Source: Seminavis robusta (taxonomy: Eukaryota; Bacillariophyta; Bacillariophyceae; Naviculales; Naviculaceae). From it: DNA of 64,000 bases. The translations under genes were made by a program, and so were the position numbers. The notes under the pieces are model-generated. The model did not search any database. It was not told the origin of the DNA and saw nothing but the letters and a program-made list of their open reading frames with translations. Shown piece by piece: positions 49,325-61,197 of the stretch. The stretch spans positions 62,001-126,000 of the forward strand of contig CAICTM010000038.1 of NCBI GenBank assembly GCA_903772945.1. Reading direction: 5' to 3'. The first letter of the stretch is position 1; every line of letters begins with the position of its first letter.

Positions 49325-51545
49325 TCAACTTCTCGGTGTCAAATCGCTTCGCGGTTCCCAAGATACATGTGCTCGTACTACATGTATGGTTTCTTCTTCG
49401 GTACCAGCGTTTGAGTCCGAAACCTGCTCTGGACCACAGTCATCTCCGTCGTCGTCGCTGATGCTGCCAGCTTCTTGACACGTCGTCAAGGGAGACGAGC
49501 TTGGCGGGGACTTGATGTCTCCAGACGATAACTCGAGTTCGGATACGGGTTCTTCAGCAGATGCCAAAGCCGGACGCGACAACACTATTGATGATGAAGC
49601 TGCAGTGTCATCATTGTTCGTGATGCTGTCGTTTTCTTCCATGTTGATGTTGGCTCCTCTACAACATGAAGTGTTGCTTTGAGTGTTTCTCGAACTCGTA
49701 TCCACAATATGGACAGGATCGTCCAACGCGGGATCTGTGGAGGTCATTCGGGGAACATCCACAACTCGACGTCGTTGTCGTATCGAAGGGACATCCTCCA
49801 TGACAGCTTTTCGTAGAATTGTAGTCCAAAAAGGCATTCCCTCGTTCCTGTGTCTACCGTGTTTTGTTGCTGACACTGTTGCTGATGATGAAGCTGGGAG
49901 GGCTTCAGTTGTCGTAACGGTAACAGCAGCAGTCCTGCTGGAATGATCAATGTTACAACTACTTTCGGGGTCGTGCCTGCTGGATGGTTCGTCTTCATCA
50001 TCATTTGCACGATTCTTCGTCGTCGTCTGCACCCGAGTCGAAACGTTGCGTGCTGATGATTGGCGATGCCGTTTCATGTCATTATGTTTGAAATACCGTT
50101 GCCATGCCTTGTACCGTGGGCGGAGAAAGACAATCGCATTGAGTGCCCCTTGGAGCGGCATACAGAGCGCCAAAAAGAACAAGAGGGTATAGAATCCGGG
50201 TTGACCTCTATTGAAGTTAGCATCGGTGACATTGACGACCACCGTAGCCACCACAGGAAAGAAAAACGTGTTACAATACGCGGCCGTGTACCAGAAAGCT
50301 TGTCGTGCCACATCCTTGAGGCGCTGGTCCTGTTGCTCTTGCTGCTGATGGTGGTCGTTGTCGGCGCTAGATTGTCGTCGAAAGGACGGCTGCCTCCAGC
50401 TGGACATTCTTTGCAGCCCAAGGGAGATGGACGGCCGGAACGTAGTACTAGAGGATGCAGCACTTGTAATAGCCCCCGAAGGAAATTGATTGGAACTGCC
50501 ACTGGTGGCAGCTGGGTTCGTGTGGTGCTGTGGTGGGGACGACCATCGGCGAGACGAAAATCGTTGCGATCTCCTGAAGTTTTCCCGGACGCGTCTCGTC
50601 AGAGAAATCGTGAAGGAGATGCTGATAACCGCAAGAATGAAAATCGTAAAGATGCTGCATGGAAGGTGAAAGCATGAGTAAGATCTCCAAATGTTCATGA
50701 TGCTTCAATTATGGCATGGTTTTGCCCTTACCTGATCCTTCCAATGTGGAATCCTACCGTCGGTTCACAAGCACTGAGAGTATCATTATAATTGGAAGTA
50801 CCGGTACCGGTGCCAGTAGTACTGTTGTTGGTGGCATTTTGTTGCTGACAGGCCGGGTTTTGCGGTGGGGGCTTGAAGAAGCAAATGCCTAGAAAGGGAT
50901 GGGCCGCGTAGCCGTCGGTGAGTATTCCCGCGAGAGCGAATTGGAGAGAGACTATCAGAGCGGTGGCATGTGCGGCAATCAAGAGCCAGTGGCTTCTCTG
51001 CTGCGCACCACAACAAGTACCAGCTCGTTGTCTGGTTGCTCGTACAGTTCTCCAAAAGTGTATGGAAATGAAGCAATTGTAGAACGCCGTGCCAGTGGCA
51101 GCACAAATGTACAAAAATGCACTCGCAGAGCAAGTGGCCTGATTTCCTAGAGCCCACGGAACGTCAGGTAGGGAATCTTTTGGGAGCATTATTGTGCTTG
51201 TGAGGAGAGCTGAGGATGCAATCAAGTCGGAGAGACTCAGGCCAAGCAGAAACTGGTGAAGGGCGTCCCTTCCCACTAGCACTGCTTGCGTCCTTCGTTG
51301 GCGCAAGATACATACGATGATCAGGGAAGATCCAACCAACGACAGTAGACTAGTGCAGATGCACACCACTTGCAATAGCACAACTAAATAGATTAGAAAC
51401 GAGAAACCACGATACGGAAACCACAAAGATCCGAAGCAAGGAAGGAGTAAGCACTTAAGATGCCAATGGAATTGAAAACAAACTTCATCACAAACACAAA
51501 ACATCACTTACACTGCCCATAAGACAGTGGAGTGGCAGTCTTCAT
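49325..51545 (-). CDS. Seven-helix G-protein-coupled receptor (cAMP-receptor/rhodopsin-like), three exons
   Basis: Predicted plasma-membrane receptor of 671 residues. Exon 1 is 51545-51512 (34 nt, MKTATPLSYGQ), exon 2 51383-50732, exon 3 50654-49325; the introns are 128 and 77 bp with GTAAGT...TTTAG and GTAAGG...TGCAG signals, and both joins keep the frame. Helices: TM1 VLLQVVCICTSLLSLVGSSL, TM2 around FLLGLSLSDLIASSALL, TM3 after a conserved Cys (CSASAFLYICAATGTAFYNC), TM4 LLIAAHATALIVSLQFALAG, TM5 IFTIFILAVISISFTISL, TM6 FWYTAAYCNTFFFPVVATVV, TM7 LLFFLALCMPLQGALNAIVF. The TM7 motif PLQGALNAIVFLRPRY recalls Dictyostelium cAMP-type receptors. ECL2 has several N-glycosylation sites. Loop 3 and the 240-residue cytoplasmic tail are long and Ser/Thr-rich. 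Ligand unknown. Confidence 0.85.
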
Positions 51546-52967
51546 GGCCAATGGCAGCTACTAAAAGCAAGGACCCACACGGGGTATTTTCGATCCAAGG
51601 ATCTCGAGGCAAATTACCGGCAAATGCTGCAGCGATGATCGATTACATGTACTAGTACTCCATTACTGGGTAGCCACTGGATAGGTGACACAAACAAAGG
51701 GCTGGAGACGCACACGAAAATGGATTCGTCGTTGTCCTTAACCTTACTGTGTTTGATTCATATAAGCCATTGGAGCTGTATGCTTTTTAGGAGCCGCAAC
51801 CGCAAGCCTCCATTCAAGCTACATGTAGCTAGCTAGATTTCTTTATCATGGACTGAGCTCGAAGAGCCGACCAATACAAACCCAAGACACACCAGCTAGT
51901 TGCTGAAAACTCTGCTCTGTCAGCCCAAGAAGCAACACACGTCTTCGGGATGGCTGGGACGAAGTCTTGCGGCAGCTGCGCCAGTGCTTTCTTTGATCTT
52001 CTTCTAGCGTGCATAGCTACTGGAGACCCTAAAACAGTGCCTGCAGTAACGGTACTGTACCAGTACCGGTAGTGAGCCGCCAGCGGCGGTGGAGAAAATA
52101 AAAGTTTAGTTTATGGTTAGTGGTCCAGTGTCCAGTGAGGTCGAGTCATTGGAAAGAGTGGGCTCGTGGGCTCGTTATTCTTACTTGTAGAAGGCTCGGA
52201 ATGCGAAGCAACGTCCGCACCAAAGGGGCATGGATCATGGTGGAACCATATTTATCAAGAATAGATTTTTCAAAAGAGAACATGGCAGGCAGCATTATTG
52301 ACTACAAATTTGGCTTTCCAGGAGAGATGAGGAACTCTCTATGTGGCCGCACTTAATCGTAGCAACTCGTTAGAAAAGGGAAATGGGCCACAGGAAGTAC
52401 GAGCTATGAGTAGCTAGCTAGAGTAATACTACGTTCTGTTTTCTGGGCATCGTCTAGCTACTAGCTAGCTAGTCGTTGCTTGGCTCTATCCACCTGGTTC
52501 AGATCCGAGTTCTTGATTCTCGCAATGCTTGTGATCGTGTTGTTTTGAAGGATAGTCCGATGTGATCTTGACTTGGTTGTTTGACGGGAGTGGGATGAAT
52601 GTGGGAATGCAGCGGAAATGAAAAAATCCACTTAGATCCAAACCAGCAAAGTATCTTCAACCCTAACCTGCAGGAGTCATCCACAAACTTCTTCCAGCTC
52701 CGGGAGTTGCCAAAGTCAGACTCCAGCTTGCTCCAGGTTGGTTGGGTTTCAGGGAGCCCGAGGGCAGCTACCCAATCACAATCCTAGGAAGCAATACTGG
52801 CCACTAGCTAGCTAGTAGCTAGCTTGCTAGAAGTGAAGAGCTGGAAGTCCTTTTGATTGTTTCCTTGTGTTTTTTAATAAATTTACTGTTCAAAACATGC
52901 TATGATTCGTACCTACGAAAAAGCAACCTTTCCATGCCCGGGCCCCGTATTGTTTTGTGTTCCTATT
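51546..52967. other. Spacer
   Basis: Promoter side of the receptor gene, then gene-poor DNA with CTAGCTAG words (about 51826, 52413, 52455, 52803). The last 100 bases are the 3' flank of the TPR gene. No gene recognised. Confidence 0.45.
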
Positions 52968-55400
52968 CTAGGCTTCCGGTGCGCACGGTGGGTGCATTTT
53001 ACTGATTCCATAAAAGGTGTATCCAGCAATGACCAAGTTTTTGAACTGATCACCACTGCTGTTTGGGTTGTCATTGTCGCAACTGACTCGGCTTGCTTCG
53101 GCAAAGCATTCCATCATTTGCGGCACCTCTGCTTTCATCAAGTGAATGTTTCCCATGAGATTGAGCAAAGTGCAAACGGTTCGTTGTTTGTTTGCCATCA
53201 TGGACTCATCGACGCCCTTGGTGATCTTCAAAGCCTCGGCAAAGTACTCGTGTGCCAATTCCAATTCACCTCGATCTTGGTGCAATTGAGCCAAGTGCTG
53301 GAGAGACACTGCGACTCCCAAATGGTTTTCGCCCAATGTCTTGCGTTCGAGGCGGATGGACTCGGTGAACATTTGGATGGCTTCCTTGTCCTCACCATTG
53401 GCCAGGTAGACGGTTCCAAGATTGGAGTAGAGCGTGACGATATCCCTGTGACAGGCTGTAGCCTCCAATTTGATGCGGATGCGGATGCAGTTTTGGAACG
53501 CATCCTTGGCCAGGTCAAGCTTCTTCATTTTGAAGGCAATGAGTCCGATGGAGTTGAAGGTGGCGGCAATGTCAAAGTTGTCAATGGTTTTGAAATGTTC
53601 CGTTCGAACTCGTAGTGCCTCCTGGTAGTAGTTGAGTGACGATTGCAGGTCTTGCTTGAGGTAAAGCATTAGACCAATGCTGCAAAGTGTGGCAGCCACT
53701 TCCAAGCTCTGGGGTCCAAAGACTTCGAGTTGAATGTCGTATACTCCTCGGTAGACTTTGAGGGCTTTGGTATACTTGCCAAGCTTCTTTTGGTTTTGAG
53801 CAATGTGCAGAAGAGTGACCATAATGTTGGGATTGGTGCGATCGTCTTCTCCGTACAATTGTTGCTGCATTTGAAGGGTTTCCATGTGGCGGGCCATTGC
53901 CTTTTCATGTTGATTGGTCATGCTGTAGAGGCATCCCATATCCCTCAGGAGACAAGTCAATTCCAGAGAAGGCTTTCCGGTCTTGCTGCACTCGACGGCT
54001 TCTTCCAAAAGCTGGCAGGCTTGGTTGATGTTGCCAGTCTCGTAGTGGATGCAAGCCATGGCCTTGATACAGGTAGCAATGTCTCGATGCGTCTTTCCCA
54101 AGACGGGTTCGGCCAACTTGCGGAATGCTTCAAAGTGACCCAGCGCTTCTTGTACTTTGCCCAACTTTTGGAACGTTTGTCCAATGTTGAACATGGCAGC
54201 AGCCTCATCGACGGGACTGCTAATGGCGTGACCGTCCTTCTTGTTAGCCTGAAACTGTCTGATCTGGAGCGCTTCTTGGAAGAGAGCCAATGCAGTGGCA
54301 AACTCTTGTCGACTGAAGAAGACACGGGCAATGTTGCTGAGGCATGTAGCCACAGGTGAAGCCTTGGCTCCGAGCAAGCGCTTGTAGATGTTGAGAGCGA
54401 GCTGAAGGCATTCCATGGCCTTGACCGAGTCGCCTCTGCAAAGGTGAAGAATGCCAATGCTGTTGCAGCAAGCGGCAATGTCGCTGTCACCGAGTGCGAG
54501 TTCCTGAAGGCGTGCAAAGGCGGTTTGGTAGTGTAGCATTGCCTGTTCATTCTCTCCCAAGCAGTAGTAGCAAAAGGCAATGTTGTGGTGGATCTTGACG
54601 TCATTGAGAATGGTCTCGGAGGAAGAGGTAGAAGCAGCCACGGCCTTGGTGTCGTTCGAGCTGTTCCACTCCACGTAGGTAGCAAGACTGAGGCTGAACC
54701 ATCGCTTGGCGTCGTGATACTGGCGAGTTCTCAAGTGTGTCTGCCCGACATTGTACATGAGAGTGGCGTCTCTGAAGAGAGTGCTGGCTTCAGTGTCCAA
54801 GTAGAGTGCTTCCTTGTAGATGTGCATGCCCTCATCGTATTCTTCGCGTTGGTAGACGTGCATGTTGGCTGAGTTGGAGTCAGAGTTGGAGGCGTCATTG
54901 CTCTTGGCGGTTGCATCGGTGCCCGAGACTGTGGTAGTTTGTTCGTTGCTGGTACCAGTGGTGCTGGTGTTTAGGTTGAGCTGAGGAGTGGAAGTGAATC
55001 CGTTGCTGCTGGAGTTGGAGGCACTGGAAGAGGAGGCGGAGGCAACGGATAAGTTCATTTGGTTACCCTTCTTTTGAAGATAAGAAGAAGTGGCAGGAGA
55101 GCAGCTGGAGAGGGCATTAATGAAGGATTCTTGAGCTACCCGTGCATCTCCCGCGTATAGGTTGGCAATTCCGACTTCGTTCAAGGCAGCAACGTCGTCG
55201 ATGCACTGTTGCTTTCGTTGTTCGTGATCGTCTTTGCCGTCCTTGCTGTTTGTTCGGACAATGCGAGCACGGCAAGAACGTGTGGGAGCCTGTTGGGCGG
55301 TCAGAGGCAAGCTCAGACTGCTGTGTCTTCTCTTGTTCTTGCAACTGATGCTGCTGTTGCTCGTGTTGGTGGTAGGGGTACTGTTGGTAAAACTTGCCAT
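52968..55400 (-). CDS. Large tetratricopeptide-repeat protein (kinesin-light-chain-like TPRs)
   Basis: 810-residue soluble scaffold protein on one exon. After a Ser/Thr/Asn-rich, probably disordered N-terminus (1-75) there is a first TPR-like helix pair (ALNEVGIANLYAGDARVAQE), a long low-complexity insert (about 110-180), then about 11-12 TPRs. Examples are LMYNVGQTHLRTRQYHDAKR, HHNIAFCYYCLGENEQAMLH, CCNSIGILHLCRGDSVKAME, AMFNIGQTFQKLGKVQEAL, TFNSIGLIAFKMKKLDLAKD and YSNLGTVYLANGEDKEAIQM. The 42-residue spacing and LGxxHxxxA pattern resemble kinesin light chain or nephrocystin-3-type TPRs. No kinase or NB-ARC domain is present. It probably mediates protein interactions; partner unknown. Start: first ATG of the frame at 55400. 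Confidence 0.88.
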   Translation of the reverse strand: MASFTNSTPTTNTSNSSISCKNKRRHSSLSLPLTAQQAPTRSCRARIVRTNSKDGKDDHEQRKQQCIDDVAALNEVGIANLYAGDARVAQESFINALSSCSPATSSYLQKKGNQMNLSVASASSSSASNSSSNGFTSTPQLNLNTSTTGTSNEQTTTVSGTDATAKSNDASNSDSNSANMHVYQREEYDEGMHIYKEALYLDTEASTLFRDATLMYNVGQTHLRTRQYHDAKRWFSLSLATYVEWNSSNDTKAVAASTSSSETILNDVKIHHNIAFCYYCLGENEQAMLHYQTAFARLQELALGDSDIAACCNSIGILHLCRGDSVKAMECLQLALNIYKRLLGAKASPVATCLSNIARVFFSRQEFATALALFQEALQIRQFQANKKDGHAISSPVDEAAAMFNIGQTFQKLGKVQEALGHFEAFRKLAEPVLGKTHRDIATCIKAMACIHYETGNINQACQLLEEAVECSKTGKPSLELTCLLRDMGCLYSMTNQHEKAMARHMETLQMQQQLYGEDDRTNPNIMVTLLHIAQNQKKLGKYTKALKVYRGVYDIQLEVFGPQSLEVAATLCSIGLMLYLKQDLQSSLNYYQEALRVRTEHFKTIDNFDIAATFNSIGLIAFKMKKLDLAKDAFQNCIRIRIKLEATACHRDIVTLYSNLGTVYLANGEDKEAIQMFTESIRLERKTLGENHLGVAVSLQHLAQLHQDRGELELAHEYFAEALKITKGVDESMMANKQRTVCTLLNLMGNIHLMKAEVPQMMECFAEASRVSCDNDNPNSSGDQFKNLVIAGYTFYGISKMHPPCAPEA

Positions 55401-57426
55401 GGTTGCTTACTGAAGTTAGTTAGTTTGCTTGTGGGCTTTTTAAAAGTTGTGTCAAGAAGTTAAGTTGTGAGGTTTCTGTGGATGAATCCGGTTCTTGCTT
55501 GCTGGCGGCTGTAGTAGTCAGTGTGTTTGTTGGAGTAGCTGTGCGAGTTGAAAGTCGAGTCGATGGCGAGCTGGTAGCTACTGTACTTTAGCTAGCTAGT
55601 AGTTAGTTAGTAACTTGTGTGACTTTGGTTGTTTTGCTTTACCTGAGTTCGGTTTGCAAATTTATGAGTAGCAGATGGAAGTGGTCCTTGATGACACAGC
55701 TCTGGTTGAGTTGAGTTGAGTTGTCCATCTATCTTGCAAAGAAAAAGATGGCTCAGTGCTATCACTGAAGTGAGAATCCCACTGGCTTGCGATGCAAGGA
55801 CCAGTGAAGTGTTCGTTTTCTTTCTCAATGTCGAATTGGTGGCTTTTTCACACCACTCACAGAAGTGTAGTCGTACTGGCAATTCGGTGGCAAAAGCTGG
55901 CAAAAAAGGCACACTGGATCTGACAACCAAGCGCGACTACTGTTCGGGAAGCCATTTTTTGTACCAAGGCTACGGCCGCACCTACGACAACCACAACACA
56001 GTTCTCGATTCTTGAGAATGGGTCACTTTTGATAAATCAGAGTCATTGCAATTCTGAAGCTGCTTTTAGAATGCATGGCCCCCAATAGCTCTCCCAATTC
56101 ACCACAAAGTGGAACAGAACAAGTTCATTCTGCAGTGGTAATGCAATTCCCACTTGAACACTCTAGACTTGGCAGTACTCGGTACTTCTCGCAATAAAGA
56201 AAAGAACCAGGATAGCTTGGAGCATTATACTTGATTCTTGTGCACCCAGAATGTCTTCCCGTCGCCAGGACGGCAATTTTGTTGATGCCACGTGCGCCAC
56301 CACTACTTGCTAGAGGTGGGCTGGGCTTCGGAGCTGGCTTAAGTAGTTTTCAGCCTGTTGACTTTTCACCCTGTCGATAGTAACGAATTCTACGTAAGGC
56401 CGGTACATCAACCCGTTTTGCCGAATCTGGCAAAGAACAGAGGCCTTCATTCTTCAGTCGTCACCATTGATTATGAAGGATTCTCCGAACGGCATTGACA
56501 CCTCAACACCAAGTCAAGATAGTCAAGATTGGGAGTCCCAAGAGAAACTGCATGCAATGGCAGCACACCCAGCCACTACCTGGCTCGCTGCTTAGTCAAC
56601 TGTAACGTTTTTGCAGCCAGCCAACTCTATCCAGTCTGAGGTTAGCCCTTCGATATAAGATAGCAGAAATTTCTGTGGTAGTAACCACACCACCGGTACC
56701 GCTAGCTAGCTAGCTAGCAGTACATTCATCAACAATAGTTACGAATCAAAGGCTACACCTCTAGAGGTACCTGGTACATGTATCTAGCTAGCTGCCGTAC
56801 TAGTACCAGCAAACACTCGTTTAGTGTATGATACGGCACTGAGGAGTATTCGCAAGACAGATTGGAGGAGGCGACTTTTATTGTAAACTAAGACTTGCAC
56901 CCCTTGAGGTGCAAACCTCATCCTCTGTCAGCGCTTCTGAAATGACTTAATATCTTAAAACAAAAGCCACAGTTATATGTTTCAAAACCGCCACACCAGT
57001 CGCACTGGATTTGAACAAAAAGAACCTTTTCGAAACCGTTTCCACGGTGTCGAATCAGGTCCCAGACCAGGTCCCAGACCACGAATACATTCGGGAATGA
57101 GCCTGGAAGACATCTTATGCAAGGCAGAATGTGTCGCAGAATGTGCATAAGTTGACCATTCTTACAAGAAAGATGTTACACTGGCGAATTCGAGAACCTA
57201 AGTAGAACACAGGATATAAAAGGCTGTTCTTGAGTGCTCTTGTCTAATTCATTTTTTGAACTCTCAAAAAGACGCTGGGCAAGAAGGGAAGCCTAAGCGA
57301 AGCTTGCTTGAACCACTTGGCACCACCAACATAAGACGGTGGAACCATGGACAGTGATGGTAAATAGAGCATTATTTGTTTTGGTTAGGTAAATGAAGTT
57401 GGAGTTCTCGGAAAAAGAGCACTTAC

Positions 57427-57560
57427 TTGTTTTCAAGTAGATTGTATTTAAATAAAGAGGCTCATTCTTGTAAATAGAGACTTCATACGCTGCCCCTTTT
57501 GTCCGCATTTTCACAAGGAGAAGGCCATTTGGGGCACTGCCAGTCCCTAACACACTGTTT
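57427..57560 (-). other. Coding-like block, possible exon or relic
   Basis: On the minus strand the frame reads ISVLQNSVLGTGSAPNGLLL, then VKMRTKGAAYEVSIYKNEPL and YLNTIYLKT, and ends exactly at a strong donor (ACAA|GTAAGTG, GT at 57426). Composition and the splice site suggest an internal exon, but no neighbouring exons with matching phase were found. Low confidence. Confidence 0.25.
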
Positions 57561-57945
57561 TGGAGAACACTGATCTTGTGAAAAAGATCCAGAAGTCAAT
57601 GCACCTTTAAGACTCCTTTAAGACTCAACCTGGCTGCTGGTTGTTTCAGGTTTCAGCTACTCGGCCCTTCTGCTCCTTTTGCACACGACGTCATAAATAG
57701 GAGGTGAAGAGAAAGAGGACGCTAGCTAGCTGGGGCAAGTCAACAACTCAGCAACTTTCTGGGTGAGCTCTGACTCCTACTTGTTTGAACAGAAAAAAAA
57801 CGTATCCACTTTTCCGCATGCACTTATCAAACGAGCTGCTCGAGTATTGGTAGTAGCCAGCTACATGTACTCGTAGCTTTGGCTGGCTAGAGCGCTCTAG
57901 CTACCTCTAGAGCTACATGTATGTACTCTAGTAGAGGGCAGAGGA

Positions 57946-58285
57946 CAGGTTGTCGGAAATTGTCCATCCTTAATCAGTAGCTATCACATGTATGTCATCA
58001 TGCAAGGACTTCGCAAGCAAGTAAGTGTTCACTGCTACTGGTAGCCAAGCTCAACTCGATCTCACAATCGTCTCATTCAAAGCCTCCAAGCTGCCAAGCT
58101 GCCTGGATGCATGATAGAATTATTTGATGATAGCCACGCCAGGGTTGTCGGAAATTGTCCATCATAATTCAGTATCATTTGCAAGCGCTTCGCAAGCAAG
58201 TGTTCACTGCTACTAGTAGCTAGTTGAGCTCAAGACTAGTCCAATCTCACGATCTCATCCAAAGCCTCCAAGCTGCCTTGGTTGT
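57946..58285. repeat. Direct duplication of about 150 bp
   Basis: GGTTGTCGGAAATTGTCCAT occurs at about 57948 and 58143. The copies continue through CTTCGCAAGCAAG, TGTTCACTGCTACT and AAGCCTCCAAGCTGCC, with small indels between them. Confidence 0.85.
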
Positions 58286-61197
58286 GGAACGCCACAGCAG
58301 AAACTATCTTTATTGATCTCTTTCCAAGCATCTTGGTGCTGCTGGTTCCACAGAGTCTCCATTGCCTTGAAGGAGAAGGGTAAAAAGGAAAGGGAACTCC
58401 TTTAGTCCTCATCCACAGAGATCTTCAGATCTGGCTTCATGGTAACCACTGAGTAAAAGCGAGTGTTGGCTGGCTACCTGATAGCTATTTCTCATTATGC
58501 CCGCGGTAGTATTGTGTCGCTTATAGGCTTCCCTTGAGGCTCGGATGCAACCACCACGGAAGAGGGCGCTGCTCCGGGCAGCATCTGCATCCAGCATCCA
58601 ATCCAAACAAGTACTAGCTAGTAGTGGGCGGAGGACCCAGATCCAATCCAAACTCATTGAATGGCCTGCCTCTAATGTGGCTACTGGTAGTTGCGGCTGC
58701 TGAGCGATGATACTGGTTTTTGTTAGCAACCATATTTCATTTTGGCTTCTTTGTCTTCTGCCTCTTCTGCCAGTTCGCTTAGTTGTGCATGACGTAGCTC
58801 TGCGTCCAGGCTTCACCAGCACCTCGACTGCTTTTGTCCAGGTGAAGGCCCGAAGGCCATTTCGAACTCTGCGAAATCAATTGATGGTACCAACAAGTCA
58901 ACGGGCCGACCGTTTCTTCTAGCAGCTAGCTACCGATAGCTAGAAGCCAGTGAGGTGCCTCGCTCAGCCAGCCTACGATACCGGCACGGTGGGCTGGGCC
59001 TGTAAAGGGCCAGCTGGAGAGCGATGTATCTACGAGGCCACCGGTATGGCGCCTGAAGCTGAGCCGCCAGTTTGCTAAGGTTCGCTTGCTTCCGAGGGCG
59101 TCTAGAACTCCCTCTACCGGTCGTATCCTCTCAAAAGTACCGTATGAAAGTTGGCGAATGCGATCCTGGAAGCCACTCTTCACTTCACTCCCACAAGGAG
59201 ATCCATCTCCTTTATGCGACATCTGGCTGGATTGTCGAAAGACTTGCCAGTGTTTGTACCGCGTACAGGACTCGACGCTCGACGCTCGAAGTGGAGTATT
59301 GAAAGTTGCAAGGCTTTCCCAGCGTCCAACCCTGTACAGTACACGTGTACATTCGTTTGGGGGGAATTTCTTTCTCCATGGCACAGAAACCAGCTTTCAG
59401 GACAACTTTTCCTCTAGAGAAATCAGCTTCAAATCCTGCCTAAACGCTATCCAGATGCATTCTTGTTGTTGCCATTGGCTCGCAAAACGCCACATCATTC
59501 AGTTCTAATGCATCCAGGCAGGGAATGCCTGTCATCCGGACTGGGCTTCCCCTCTGAAGCTTTTTTTTGTAGCCTTTGAAGGACTGGCGTGATACCAGTA
59601 TACCCAGACTGCTTTTGCATCTGACCGTTTGAAGTCAGAGGAGAGGGATAAACCCACCTTTTCTGCGGCCTTTGTTCGAGTACAGTGTGGGTTATGGTGC
59701 GGTCTTTGCATTGAAAAACCTTTAGCTTCAAAGGCTGTAATGCATGGTTGTCCAAACAACTTGAAAAGACTGCAGCAACCATCACAATATGCTTTCCTTC
59801 AACAAGGCCAGACAAAACAACTTTGATTGTTGATCCAGTATATGCATATGCCCATTAAAAGCAACTCAAACCTTGCACAGACCTATCTTATCGATTTTCA
59901 TCCATGGTTGCAAGGAGCAAAATGACAAAGAGGTGTGCTCGTGTGTTCCATGGTACTTGACTGGGATTGAAGGAGCAGCACAACAGCAGGGCATTGGCCA
60001 GTAGAGAGAATGCAAATGAAGGGGTAGTGCATGTACTTCCAATGATCATTGGCCAGCGTAAATTGGTCTCCCTGATTTGCCTCATTCGCTTGAATCACCT
60101 CTGACAATTGGGACTTGGTACTGGTACTGGTAACCACCTGCCATATCCACCCCCTCTTGTACCGGTAGCTTGACGACTAGCTAGGCTTTAACGGAGGAAG
60201 AAGAGGCATCTTGTACATACCCTCGTCAAGGCATGTCCCCACCAAGAGCTGTTTGCAACAGAACAAAGTAAAACAGATCAAATGGATTTTAAGGGGGGAG
60301 GGAAACTTCTTCAGACATATTACAGCTTTACTGGCTGCCGGTAGTACTCCCTCTGAAAAGGTTACAATGTCAAGTATTGAGTATGTCATTATGGCCTGCT
60401 GGAATTACATGCATTTGGTGTCGTCCAATGTTACTCTTGCGAGCTCCATCCACTCCAAACTGCGGACTCGTTTTGTGAAGTAAGTGTGAAGTCTACTCTG
60501 GTACTGCAGCAACAATACAATACAAGACTCTGGTACAGCTACATACTGGTACTAGCACTCCCTCAATGTAATAAGAACAAAAGAGAATTGTGTGCTGTAT
60601 GTAAAGAGAATGACTCTAGAATTTGTCAGTGACAGCTGTAAAAAGTGATGAGAGCAATAAACTGTATAAACAACAGCGCCTTTCGGAGAAGACCCAGCCA
60701 ACACAACGATCCCGGAATTAAGAGAGGGGCTTTTGGAGACCAAAGCCTTAAACCGTTTGGATTTTGTTTTACTTCATTGGTTTAGAGAAATTTTCCTTTC
60801 TTCCTGATCCAATTTGCTGGATGACTTTGCGGCTTACCGGTACAGTAGCTTCAGCTCGACAACTAACTTCGCAATTACTGTACAAGTATTCAATTATTGT
60901 GGCAATAGCTGTGGCAATCACGCAATCACCTCGTCTGATGTCATCATTTCAAGGTAGCTGTGGTAAAACACCATTTTAATAACTTTTTCGAAGTAAATAA
61001 TGTATACCTCAACTACCTTTCAAAGCATGTCAAGATTACCCCGTAATAGGCCCCCAGCAAAACCACCACCAGAAAAGGCAACCGGCGGGTAAGGTTCATA
61101 AAATTGTTTGTGTCTTTATTTGTGAACGAGGATGACAATGAGAATGAGAATGAGTAATACAACGCCATCGTCAAGTACATGTATGCATAGAAGGACA

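Larger units (their letters stand above)
55401..61197. other. Long gene-poor spacer
   Basis: 5.8 kb without a supportable complete gene. The first 250 bases are the TPR gene's leader. Features inside are a coding-like block at 57427-57560 and a direct duplication at 57946-58285 (both listed), plus many palindromes (for example CTAGCTAGCTAGCTAG at about 56702-56717). Open frames up to 152 codons (58926-59384 minus, 58409-58822 minus) have no recognisable content. The right edge holds the promoter of the class C receptor gene. Confidence 0.5.

Noticed and set aside
53730-54359. 209-codon frame, plus strand
   Set aside because: Antisense shadow of the TPR gene, whose repeats are unmistakable on the minus strand.
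58926-59384. 152-codon minus-strand frame
   Set aside because: No domain, no targeting signal, no splice or paralogue support; plus-strand frames of similar size overlap it.
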